Shown in pieces: positions 1 through 6,093 of a stretch of DNA of 9,330 nt. This DNA is from Cyanobacteria bacterium UBA11370 (GTDB taxonomy: Bacteria > Cyanobacteriota > Cyanobacteriia > Cyanobacteriales > Coleofasciculaceae), in the NCBI GenBank assembly GCA_003486645.1, contig DNGI01000455.1, positions 1,937 through 11,266 on the forward strand, read 5' to 3'. Numbering within the stretch: the stretch's first letter is position 1; each line of letters opens with the position of its first letter. Both the position numbers and the translations under genes were made by a program. Below the pieces are notes generated by a model. It had not been told where the DNA came from, did not search any database, and saw only the letters and a list, made by a program, of their open reading frames with translations.

Positions 1-56
1 AACAAATAACCAACAACAAATAACAAATAACAAACAACCAACAACCAACAACAAAC
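1..56. repeat. Heptanucleotide tandem array AACMAAY x8
   Basis: Eight consecutive 7-base units fill this stretch without a gap: AACAAAT, AACCAAC, AACAAAT, AACAAAT, AACAAAC, AACCAAC, AACCAAC, AACAAAC. Only two positions in the unit vary. The last unit ends on the final base of the peptidase stop codon (56-58 on minus), so the array begins right at the gene end. A shorter inverted copy lies at 7824-7851. It belongs to the class of short tandemly repeated repetitive sequences known from filamentous cyanobacteria. It may continue beyond the left edge. Confidence 0.9.
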
Positions 57-1777
57 TACTGACTCGATAAAAGTCGTCCGATAGTGCGATTTTCGAGTGT
101 GAATGTTGCTTTCGCTACCCGTTGAATGTCTTCTGGTGTGACGGTTGCAATCTTTTCTAATTCATTAAATAAGTTGCGCCAGTCCCCGGTTTTAACTTCG
201 TATTCTGCTAAATTTTGTGCCATACCCATATTAGAATCGAGCGATCGCAATAAGTCCGCTCTTGCTTGGGTTTTCACCCGATCTAATTCTTCAGGGGTGA
301 CGGGTTCGGTTTTGAGTCGTTCAATTTCAGTCCGCAATGCGGTTGCTACCTCTTCAACGGTATGATTGGGTGCAGTTAGAGCGTACACTAACATCAAATT
401 CGGATAGCGATCGCCAGGAAGACCACTAAACCCTTCAGCCGCCAGAGCAATTTGTTTCTGTTGGACTAAGGATTTATAGAGGCGAGAGGTGCGACCATCA
501 CTCAATAAACGCCCGATAATGTTATACACTACATTGTCAGGATGGTTAATAGCGGGTCGATGGTATCCTTCTAAGTACCAAGGTTGGGAGGGTAAGGTTA
601 ATGTTACTTCCCGCGTTTCCTCTTGCGGTGGCTCAACAATAGTAACTCCCGAAGGGGTAGGACGAGCTTTATAGCGTCCGAAGTAGGTTTGAGCGAGTTG
701 TTTAACTTGAGTGGGATCGACATCTCCGACAACGGCGATAGTTAATTTGCTGGGGACGTAGTGAGTCTCAAAAAATTCCTGGACATCTTCGCGGGTCAGG
801 TTGCGGATGTCTTCGTTGTAACCAATGACGGGACGGCGGTAGGGATGGACTTGGAAGGCTTTATCCAGAAATGCCTCTATCATCTGACCGATGGGAGAAT
901 TGTCAGTACGCAGGCGACGTTCTTCTAAAATAACTTCTTGTTCTTTATAAAATTCCCGAAATACTGGATCGAGGAAGCGTTCTGACTCTAGAGACATCCA
1001 TAGTTCTAACTTATTTGAAGGGAAGCTATAGAAGTATATCGTAGCATCGGCTGACGTTGTAGCATTTAAACCAACCCCTCCAGCTTGTTCGACAATTTGA
1101 CCAAATTCATTCTGTTTAACTAAGTTTGCAGCTTGGGTTTCAACTTGGTTAAACTCTGCTTGTAATTGGGAGACTTTTGCTGCGTTACCTGCTTTTTTAG
1201 CGGTTTTAATTTGGGCAGATAATTCATCTAAGCGGTCTAAAAGTGGTTGTTCAGCCTTATAGTCCGTTGTTCCAATTCGAGTCGTGCCTTTAAAGGCTAA
1301 ATGTTCCAAAAAGTGAGCGACTCCAGTTTTGCCATCGGGTTCGTCAGCACCGCCAACATCAGCATAGGTGACAAAGGATACAACAGGTGCTTGATGGCGT
1401 TCTAGGACAATAAACTGTAATCCATTATCGAGGCGAAATTCAGTGACGCGATCAATTACTCCTTCTAAATAAGGCTGGATCAGTTGAGCAGCTTTTGTTG
1501 CTGTCTGGGTACGGGCAAAGGCTGAAGGCGGAATACCGCTCCACAGTAGCATTATTACCATGAAGATTGCGACAAAGGGTATAGTAGATCTCTTGCATAA
1601 ATCCTTAAAACCCCTCCCCAACCCTCCGCTTGGTAAGGAGAGGGAGTCAGTTTCCCTCCAAGCCTTGGGGGGATTAAGGGGGGTGATTTCGACTTTTGCA
1701 AAAGGTACAGCGTGAAGTTGTCTCAACCGGGTACTACAACGCTTCACAAGTCGCACAAATGGATTCAGTTGAGTCAT
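56..1777 (-). CDS. M16 family zinc metallopeptidase, exported, with repeat-derived N-terminal insert
   Basis: The 573-residue protein is a processing-peptidase-like (M16) zinc protease. The inverted zinc motif HFLEH is at residues 155-159, giving ligands H155 and H159 and catalytic E158. The third ligand is probably E286 in EQEVILEERR. Residues 170-235 form a charged, probably coiled-coil insert typical of one M16 subfamily. The second half carries the usual C-terminal M16 domain (about 330-570). A hydrophobic segment ending SAFA (about 67-88) looks like a signal peptide or anchor, so the enzyme probably acts outside the cytoplasm. It is preceded by about 60 residues, of which roughly 30-60 are encoded by a dispersed palindromic repeat. 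The only later in-frame Met (73) would leave a signal peptide without its basic residues, so I keep the upstream ATG. M16 genes often occur in pairs; a partner could lie beyond the left edge. Stop codon is TAG. Confidence 0.93.
   Translation of the reverse strand: MTQLNPFVRLVKRCSTRLRQLHAVPFAKVEITPLNPPKAWRETDSLSLPSGGLGRGFKDLCKRSTIPFVAIFMVIMLLWSGIPPSAFARTQTATKAAQLIQPYLEGVIDRVTEFRLDNGLQFIVLERHQAPVVSFVTYADVGGADEPDGKTGVAHFLEHLAFKGTTRIGTTDYKAEQPLLDRLDELSAQIKTAKKAGNAAKVSQLQAEFNQVETQAANLVKQNEFGQIVEQAGGVGLNATTSADATIYFYSFPSNKLELWMSLESERFLDPVFREFYKEQEVILEERRLRTDNSPIGQMIEAFLDKAFQVHPYRRPVIGYNEDIRNLTREDVQEFFETHYVPSKLTIAVVGDVDPTQVKQLAQTYFGRYKARPTPSGVTIVEPPQEETREVTLTLPSQPWYLEGYHRPAINHPDNVVYNIIGRLLSDGRTSRLYKSLVQQKQIALAAEGFSGLPGDRYPNLMLVYALTAPNHTVEEVATALRTEIERLKTEPVTPEELDRVKTQARADLLRSLDSNMGMAQNLAEYEVKTGDWRNLFNELEKIATVTPEDIQRVAKATFTLENRTIGRLLSSQ
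1604..1687 (-). repeat. Dispersed palindromic repeat inside the peptidase coding sequence
   Basis: This G/C-tract element has two internal inverted repeats. One is CCCTCCAAG / CTTGGGGGG (1654-1662 and 1664-1672, one mismatch, 1-base spacer). The other is CCCTCC / GGAGAGGG (1622-1627 and 1637-1644). It is bounded by ACCCCTCCCC on the left and TTAAGGGGGG on the right. It looks like the CCCCCCTTAATCCCCCC-type repeat scattered through many filamentous cyanobacterial genomes; that likeness is from memory. Read on minus it encodes the Pro/Gly/Leu-rich residues 30-60 of the peptidase with no stop. Confidence 0.75.
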
Positions 1778-1798
1778 AAAACGATAACAATTGGCAAT

Positions 1799-1815
1799 AC
1801 TTCTAGGATAGAAGT
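1799..1815. promoter_or_regulatory. Perfect 7-bp inverted repeat upstream of the peptidase
   Basis: ACTTCTA-GGA-TAGAAGT is a perfect 7-bp inverted repeat with a 3-base spacer. It lies 21 bases upstream of the peptidase start codon on minus. It could be an operator or a small leader hairpin next to the ribosome-binding region. No factor can be named. Confidence 0.4.
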
Positions 1816-1820
1816 TCTCG

Positions 1821-1845
1821 GTCTATGGGTCTATCGTGTCTATGG
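1821..1845 (+). repeat. Three GTCTATSG direct repeats in the divergent intergenic region
   Basis: GTCTATGG, GTCTATCG and GTCTATGG start at 1821, 1829 and 1838, so their spacing is 8 and 9 bases. They lie between the divergent peptidase and AbrB-family genes, next to the inverted repeat at 1799-1815. They may be binding sites for a regulator or a short degenerate repeat array. Confidence 0.5.
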
Positions 1846-1872
1846 TGACAAAAAAAGCCAACATTCACACCC

Positions 1873-1905
1873 AGAAGTCGGGTTTCTTCAAGAAATCCGA
1901 CTTCT
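1873..1905. repeat. 16-bp near-perfect hairpin, dispersed-repeat type
   Basis: The left arm AGAAGTCGGGTTTCTT (1873-1888) pairs with the right arm AAGAAATCCGACTTCT (1890-1905) with a single G:T wobble. The centre is nearly closed, so the real loop would be a few bases. No T-run follows on either strand, so a terminator is unlikely. It resembles the AGAAACCCGGTTTCT palindromes dispersed in cyanobacterial intergenic DNA; that likeness is from memory. Confidence 0.75.
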
Positions 1906-1998
1906 CAACCCCTGCCTGCTCTACTGTTTAATACAACAAATAGCGATAAACTAAAAATACTTAAATTGTTTTTAGTTTTGTAAATTATCTCGACCTCT

Positions 1999-3162
1999 GT
2001 GGTTTTAGAACTCCAACCTGAAGGCTATTGGGTTCGTCTGACCCAACTGAGGCAAGTCATCAACCTCAACTTGCTACAGATCAAAAAGATTATTCAACTG
2101 ATAGCGATCGCCATTGTCGTTAGTATTCTATTTAGCTGGTTACACGTACCCGTTGCGTGGCTACTCACTCCCATGCTGGTGGGGATTACCTATGCCATGC
2201 TCAAAGGTCGCCGCCAATCCCTACCCCCGACGTTTAAAATGGTTGGGCAAGTCATTGTTGGTCTGGCTACCGCCACCCGGTTTTCCCCAGAAACGCTGAG
2301 TATGGCAACCACTTATGCTTTGCCCTTACTCGCTTGTGTATTTGCCACAGGTAGCCTGAGTATGTTTAACGGGTATTTGTTAAGCCGCTGGGCTGGTATT
2401 GATCGGACTACGGCTTTCCTCGGTTTCATACCCGGTGCTGCCTCTAGTATTGTAGTGATGAGTGAAGAAATGGGAGCCGATGCGATCGCGGTTGCCCTGA
2501 TTCAGTATATTCGCGTATTGCTGGTGGTCGTAATTTTGCCAGCCGTAGCCAGCTTTCTCTTTCCCGCTACCCTAGAGATTCCAGTTCCAGCTACGGTAGC
2601 CATAACCAATAATTTACCCACATTGCCGATGGGGTTGAACCTATCGATACTAGCTATATGCGGTACGTTGGGAATTTGGGGAGGAAAGCGGTTGCGTCTA
2701 CCTTCAGCGGGATTCTTAGGCCCATTTCTGATCGGATTAGGAACTTTATGGTTGCTACCCTACCGATTGCAATTACCTCAGCCGCTTTTTTGTGCCGGAT
2801 TGCTACTCATTGGACTGTCTATTGGTGTACAGTTTGACTGGCAAACTGCGCGTAAATTCTTGAAAGCGGTATTAATTGAAATCGGTTTGGTCATTGTCCT
2901 AATTTTGATGTGTTTGGGTATTGGCTATGAGTTTCATTTACTTACTAATGCTGATACCGTAACCGCTATCTTAGGATTCACGCCTGGGGGAATTGAGGCG
3001 ATGATTGCTACGGTGATGCAGTTAGGAGGTGATACGGGTTTGGTGATGGCAATGCAGTTGACACGGATGTTGAGTATTCTATTAATTGCTCCGTGGTTAG
3101 TGAGTTTTTTAGTTAAGCGTGCCAACCGTTCTAATTGTCAGTCGGAAAGGAGTTCGCAATAG
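1999..3162 (+). CDS. AbrB-family membrane protein (PF05145 type, duplicated domain)
   Basis: The 387-residue protein is very hydrophobic, with about ten predicted membrane segments between residues 32 and 372. It shows an internal duplication. Residues 142-181 (GFIPGAAS then a segment ending VVVILP) align with 326-365 (GFTPGGIE then a segment ending LLIAP), both with a GFxPG motif and a Q-x(2)-R helix. This is the hallmark of the AbrB/'ammonia monooxygenase' membrane family, which is unrelated to the AbrB transcription factor. The transport substrate is not established. The start used is GTG at 1999; there is no clear Shine-Dalgarno sequence, and initiation might lie a little further in, since the first 30 residues precede the membrane domain. 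The C-terminal tail is Ser/Arg-rich and polar. It is divergent from the peptidase and convergent with the homocitrate synthase, so it is probably transcribed alone. Confidence 0.88.
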   Translation: MVLELQPEGYWVRLTQLRQVINLNLLQIKKIIQLIAIAIVVSILFSWLHVPVAWLLTPMLVGITYAMLKGRRQSLPPTFKMVGQVIVGLATATRFSPETLSMATTYALPLLACVFATGSLSMFNGYLLSRWAGIDRTTAFLGFIPGAASSIVVMSEEMGADAIAVALIQYIRVLLVVVILPAVASFLFPATLEIPVPATVAITNNLPTLPMGLNLSILAICGTLGIWGGKRLRLPSAGFLGPFLIGLGTLWLLPYRLQLPQPLFCAGLLLIGLSIGVQFDWQTARKFLKAVLIEIGLVIVLILMCLGIGYEFHLLTNADTVTAILGFTPGGIEAMIATVMQLGGDTGLVMAMQLTRMLSILLIAPWLVSFLVKRANRSNCQSERSSQ

Positions 3163-3163
3163 A

Positions 3164-3187
3164 TGGGGAGTAGGGAGAGGGGGAGGG
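3164..3187. repeat. Degenerate G-rich heptamer array after the AbrB-family gene
   Basis: TGGGGAG, TAGGGAG and a longer AGGGGGAG unit follow the stop codon by one base. The unit is a circular permutation of AGTGGGG, which also forms the arrays inside the ATPase gene (6524-6544) and upstream of psbD (7857-7891, opposite strand). Confidence 0.6.
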
Positions 3188-3275
3188 TTTAACGGATACC
3201 AGTTTAAAAAAGAAATGCGGTACATGAGTTACTGAAACTTTGATAGAGTGCATCTTCCCCAATCTCAAATCCCCA

Positions 3276-3296
3276 ATCCAAAATCCAAAATCCAAA
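3276..3296. repeat. Heptanucleotide array ATCCAAA x3
   Basis: Three exact ATCCAAA units lie in the 148-base gap between two converging genes, 15 bases past the homocitrate synthase stop. CAATCTCAAATCCCC before them looks like decayed units. I see no terminator hairpin with a T-run in this gap. Confidence 0.85.
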
Positions 3297-3310
3297 ATAG
3301 TATTAGACAC

Positions 3311-4531
3311 TTAACCAGCCACTTGCTGATAGCTGATCGCTGATGGCTGAATACTTACACTTTTGAATTCTTCCTCTGGGTTTCGGTTGTGTTGAACGTT
3401 GAAGGTAGAATAGAGTAGTTCATCAACTTCTTCCACAGTCAAATCCTGTTGGTCAGCTAAGGCTTTAATCTGTTGGGTAATGGTTTGAATTTGGAGTGTG
3501 TCTAATTGTAGTCCTAGTTGACTGGCTCGATTGGCGATCGCGTGTTTCCCGGTGAGTTTATGATTAATTAAAAATGAGCGCGTTAAGCCAAAATCACTGG
3601 GATCAATGGCTTCGTAAGTCTTAGGATTATTGAGGATAGCTTTGGTATGAATACCCGCTTTATGACTGAACGCTGCTTCACCTATAATGTAGTGATTGAA
3701 AGGAATTTTAATGCCAATTTTATCGGTGATGAGTTGATGTAATGGTAAGAGTTGATGCAGTTGGTATTTACGAGCTAACTGTTCTGGATCAATTGTATAG
3801 AGGCGGGCAATCAGTCCAGCGAGAGGGGTGATGCCATTGCGCTCACCAATCCCTAAAACTGTGGTATCAATATGGGTAGCACCTGCTTCGAGAGCAGCAT
3901 AACTATTGGCGATCGCGCAACCCGTATCATTATGACCGTGAAACTCAATTTCTTTATCGGTACATTGACGCAGAGTTTGAACTAAATTAAAGACTTGATT
4001 GGGAGTGGCTACACCAACCGTATCGGCAATTCCAAAACGGTTTATAAGTCCCAATTGATCGATAGCAAGATAAACTCGAAGCAAGTCTGAAAGTGAACTA
4101 CGGAAGGCATCTTCAGGGGAAAATCTCAGCTCAGTTTGGGGACTTTGGTAGTGAATAAATGTAGCGACTTCTGCGACTAAATCGATCAGTTCATTGATGC
4201 TTTTGCCATGACCAAACTGACGCAGCAAGCTAGAAGTGCCCATAAACATATTAATACCATTGACACCTGTATCGAGGGCAACTTTGGCATCCTCTAAATG
4301 ACAGCGAATGTGAGTTAGTACTTTGGTTCGTAAGCCTAATTGGGTCAATTGTTGACAATCTCGATAGGATTGGGGTGAAGCACAAGGAGATGTCAATTCA
4401 ATATATTCAACCCCAAAATTGTCGAGTTCCGTGGCAATTTGGACTTTATCATTTGAGGAAAAGTTAGCTGTATAGAATTGCTCTCCCTCCCGTAGAGTAC
4501 TTTCAACAATTGCAAATTGATTCAGTGCCAT
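3311..4531 (-). CDS. Homocitrate synthase, Lys20/LysS type
   Basis: The 406-residue protein condenses acetyl-CoA with 2-oxoglutarate to give homocitrate, by family. Motifs seen: STLREGEQF (11-19; R14, E15), YIELTSP (43-49), THIRCH (73-78; H74), RFSPED (136-141), EFHGHND (196-202; E196 and metal ligands H198, H200), [11 protein letters not shown] (227-237) and the second-domain motif HKAGIHTKA (290-298). The Glu in TLREGEQ, the whole layout and the long C-terminal regulatory part match fungal/Thermus lysine-pathway enzymes better than classical NifV, which usually has DTTLRDGEQ. No lysine-pathway, LysW or nif gene is visible nearby. The C-terminal residues from about 393 on are encoded largely by a heptamer repeat array. 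Position 94 is Asn where fungal Lys20 has Asp. It has its own promoter at 4699-4727. The start ATG at 4531 lacks an obvious Shine-Dalgarno sequence. Substrate choice versus isopropylmalate synthase is inferred from motifs only. Confidence 0.88.
   Translation of the reverse strand: MALNQFAIVESTLREGEQFYTANFSSNDKVQIATELDNFGVEYIELTSPCASPQSYRDCQQLTQLGLRTKVLTHIRCHLEDAKVALDTGVNGINMFMGTSSLLRQFGHGKSINELIDLVAEVATFIHYQSPQTELRFSPEDAFRSSLSDLLRVYLAIDQLGLINRFGIADTVGVATPNQVFNLVQTLRQCTDKEIEFHGHNDTGCAIANSYAALEAGATHIDTTVLGIGERNGITPLAGLIARLYTIDPEQLARKYQLHQLLPLHQLITDKIGIKIPFNHYIIGEAAFSHKAGIHTKAILNNPKTYEAIDPSDFGLTRSFLINHKLTGKHAIANRASQLGLQLDTLQIQTITQQIKALADQQDLTVEEVDELLYSTFNVQHNRNPEEEFKSVSIQPSAISYQQVAG
3324..3351. 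repeat. Heptanucleotide array NGCTGAT x4 in the homocitrate synthase C-terminus
   Basis: TGCTGAT, AGCTGAT, CGCTGAT and GGCTGAA are four consecutive 7-base units. They lie inside the coding sequence, and on minus they encode the tail around [11 protein letters not shown]. The stop codon follows 13 bases beyond the array. The GCTGAT unit is a common cyanobacterial short tandem repeat (from memory). Confidence 0.85.
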
Positions 4532-4597
4532 TGCTAGTTATTGTACGTGAAGCGTTTACTGACAGGTTTGCTCTGTTATTGAGAGCAGTTTTTGAAA

Positions 4598-4624
4598 GGA
4601 GTTCAGAAGACAGGAGTTCAGAAG
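4598..4624. repeat. 15-bp direct repeat GGAGTTCAGAAG
   Basis: GGAGTTCAGAAG occurs at 4598-4609 and again at 4613-4624, separated by ACA. It lies in the predicted 5' leader of the homocitrate synthase transcript, about 70-90 bases upstream of its start codon. Similar GGAGTTCAG runs are dispersed repeats in cyanobacteria (from memory). Confidence 0.65.
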
Positions 4625-4698
4625 GGGATTGCAACTGCTCCTCAACGGAAGGATCAGAAATCTAGAATTATCTATAATTTCTGTGTTCTTTTGTTCAA

Positions 4699-4727
4699 AT
4701 TATATCACTTCATCAATACGGTATCAA
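4699..4727 (-). promoter_or_regulatory. Sigma-70-type promoter for homocitrate synthase, with overlapping inverted repeat
   Basis: On minus, TTGATA (4727-4722) and TATAAT (4704-4699) are separated by exactly 17 bases. A TG one base ahead of the -10 makes it an extended -10. Transcription would start near 4692, giving a leader of about 160 bases before the start at 4531. An inverted repeat CGGTAT / ATACCG (4719-4724 and 4736-4741, 11-base spacer) covers part of the -35 and could be an operator. Activity is inferred from sequence only. Confidence 0.65.
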
Positions 4728-4744
4728 TTGATTCAATACCGCCT

Positions 4745-4935
4745 GTTTATGAGTGCTATTAAAGTTGAAAGTCTTCTAATAAACCCAGCAAGATTATAAC
4801 CTTATTGTTTGAATTATCCTTAAATTATACGCAATCTTATTTTTTTTAGATTTATTTTAAATTTTCAGAAAATATTTTACATTTTTTAATCTATTTTAAA
4901 AGAAAGTAATTCATAATCAAAGCTTAATGTTTAAA
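4745..4935. other. AT-rich intergenic segment
   Basis: Between the promoter above and about 4935 the DNA is strikingly AT-rich, with T-runs of up to eight and repeated TTTTAAATTTT/TATTTTAAA-like stretches. I see no coding potential on either strand. A small hairpin CGGC-AAAA-GCCG follows at 4936-4947 and is not followed by a T-run. The stretch could be intrinsically curved DNA; no specific function is visible. Confidence 0.5.
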
Positions 4936-5094
4936 CGGCAAAAGCCGATAGCTGGAATATACAAGTTCTTAATTGGATAAGGTATTTTCGTCTTGGGTTT
5001 TAGGGCGATCGCTTGGTGAATCGCTGATGCTCTGCTATCACCTACCATCTGGTTAAATCTGATTTAAAATGGATATGAAACTGGAGATATTTTG

Positions 5095-5169
5095 ATGATT
5101 GTAGCCATGAACCTCACCCCTAGTAAAAGAGGAAAGTGGGAAGAAACAGAACTAGGCTACGAAATGTAA
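5095..5169 (+). CDS. Possible 24-residue small ORF upstream of the pentapeptide-repeat gene
   Basis: ATG at 5095 opens a 24-codon frame ending TAA at 5167-5169, encoding a peptide that begins MIVAMNLTPS and ends ELGYEM. A GGAG sits eight bases before the ATG (5083-5086), a better ribosome-binding site than that of most larger genes here. The product is polar and charged, with no membrane segment. I do not recognise it. It could be a leader peptide for the gene that starts 28 bases downstream, a remnant of a longer gene, or chance. Confidence 0.25.
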   Translation: MIVAMNLTPSKRGKWEETELGYEM

Positions 5170-5189
5170 ACAGGTAGGAAACTTTTATC

Positions 5190-5210
5190 AATAACCAATG
5201 ACTAATGATG
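5190..5210. repeat. Heptanucleotide units AATRACY x3 carrying a start codon
   Basis: AATAACC, AATGACT and AATGATG run in 7-base register. The ATG of the pentapeptide-repeat gene is bases 2-4 of the middle unit. AATGACT-type runs are common cyanobacterial intergenic repeats (from memory). The third unit is diverged, so this is weaker than the other arrays. Confidence 0.5.
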
Positions 5211-6022
5211 ACCCTTACAAATTAACTTTAATTGTCCCAACCTACGTAACATCTTTATTACTGCTACTTTCCGTTGGGTCAGCTACTCCCATTTCCGCTG
5301 AAAATCCTGACCATGTGAGACGGTTACAAGAAACAAAAGAATGTGCAACCTGTGACTTGAGTAATGCTAATTTGAGTAGTACTGACCTAACTCAAACGAC
5401 CCTAACCCATGCCGATTTGAGTAGAGCTAACCTGACTGAAACGAATCTGAGTAATGCTAATTTGAGAAGTGCTGATCTCATTGAAGCTAAACTTAATCAG
5501 GCTGACCTTAGAGAAAGCGATCTGAGTCAAGCATTTCTCAGTGGTGCTGACTTGAGTAATGCTGACTTAAGACAGGCGAATCTTAAAGGAGCTAACTTAG
5601 CTCAAGCTATTTTAACAGGCGCTAACATGACTCAAACTATTTTGAGTTTGGCTGACCTACGCGAAGCTAATTTATCCCAATCTATCCTGACTTTAGCTGA
5701 ACTCAAAGGGTCTGACCTCAGACGTGCCAATCTGAGTGGTTCCCGCCTCAGTGGTGCTAACCTAAAAGCAGCAAATCTGGGTAATGCTAACCTCGGTGGT
5801 GCTAGACTCAATGGTGCTAATCTAAATGGTGCTTACTTAAGAGGAGCAGACTTGAGTCGCGCTTTTCTGACCAATGCTGACTTGAGTGAGGCTAATTTGA
5901 GGGATGCTAACCTTAGTGGTGCGACGTTAAGAGATGCAAATCTAACAGGTACGGTTTTGTGCAACACAATATTACCAAATAATACGGTATCGAATCAAGA
6001 TTGTGACAATCAACTTAATTAA
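5198..6022 (+). CDS. Secreted pentapeptide-repeat protein, 41 uninterrupted repeats
   Basis: The 274-residue protein has a hydrophobic segment at about 9-30 followed by TPISA, a plausible signal peptide cut near residue 34. A Cys pair (C49, C52) caps the repeat domain. From L54 to L254 every fifth residue is Leu (Met at 144), giving 41 consecutive A(D/N)LXX-type pentapeptides with no break. This should fold as a right-handed quadrilateral beta-helix of about ten coils. Two more Cys (255, 269) follow in the C-terminal cap. Similar exported proteins with Cys-flanked repeats are frequent in cyanobacteria; their role is unknown. The mature protein should be periplasmic or in the thylakoid lumen. 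No other in-frame start occurs before residue 144, so the ATG at 5198 is used despite a weak Shine-Dalgarno sequence. It is followed after 69 bases by the ABC ATPase on the same strand. Confidence 0.93.
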   Translation: MTNDDPYKLTLIVPTYVTSLLLLLSVGSATPISAENPDHVRRLQETKECATCDLSNANLSSTDLTQTTLTHADLSRANLTETNLSNANLRSADLIEAKLNQADLRESDLSQAFLSGADLSNADLRQANLKGANLAQAILTGANMTQTILSLADLREANLSQSILTLAELKGSDLRRANLSGSRLSGANLKAANLGNANLGGARLNGANLNGAYLRGADLSRAFLTNADLSEANLRDANLSGATLRDANLTGTVLCNTILPNNTVSNQDCDNQLN

Positions 6023-6093
6023 CAGTAAGTATCGTTTCATAATTCATAATTTATAATTTATCTTTCATAATTTATAAAGACAGTAACTATCGT
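6023..6093 (+). repeat. Heptamer array ATAATTY x6 flanked by 13-bp direct repeats
   Basis: CAGTAAGTATCGT (6023-6035) and CAGTAACTATCGT (6081-6093) match at 12 of 13 bases. They enclose TTC plus six 7-base units: ATAATTC, ATAATTT, ATAATTT, ATCTTTC, ATAATTT, ATAAAGA (6039-6080). The array ends exactly where the second direct repeat begins. The first repeat starts right after the pentapeptide stop, and the second includes the first two bases of the ATPase GTG start. The arrangement looks like an insertion with target duplication; regulatory direct repeats are the alternative. Confidence 0.8.

Noticed and set aside
1..56. CRISPR-like array at the left edge
   Set aside because: Units are seven bases with no spacers, so it is a simple tandem repeat.
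1873..1905. Terminator call for the 16-bp hairpin
   Set aside because: No T-run follows on either strand, and no gene ends towards it: both neighbours start here and diverge.
1712..1954. 80-residue plus-strand ORF in the peptidase/AbrB-family gap
   Set aside because: It overlaps the peptidase N-terminus, translates the dispersed hairpin at 1873-1905, has no recognisable motif and no good ribosome-binding site.
4936..4947. Riboswitch or terminator at the CGGC-AAAA-GCCG hairpin
   Set aside because: The stem is only four bases, no T-run follows, and the surrounding sequence matches no riboswitch consensus I can recall.
5340..5970. 15-bp periodicity resembling a tandem DNA repeat or CRISPR
   Set aside because: It is the codon-level trace of the pentapeptide repeats; units differ in synonymous positions and there are no spacers.
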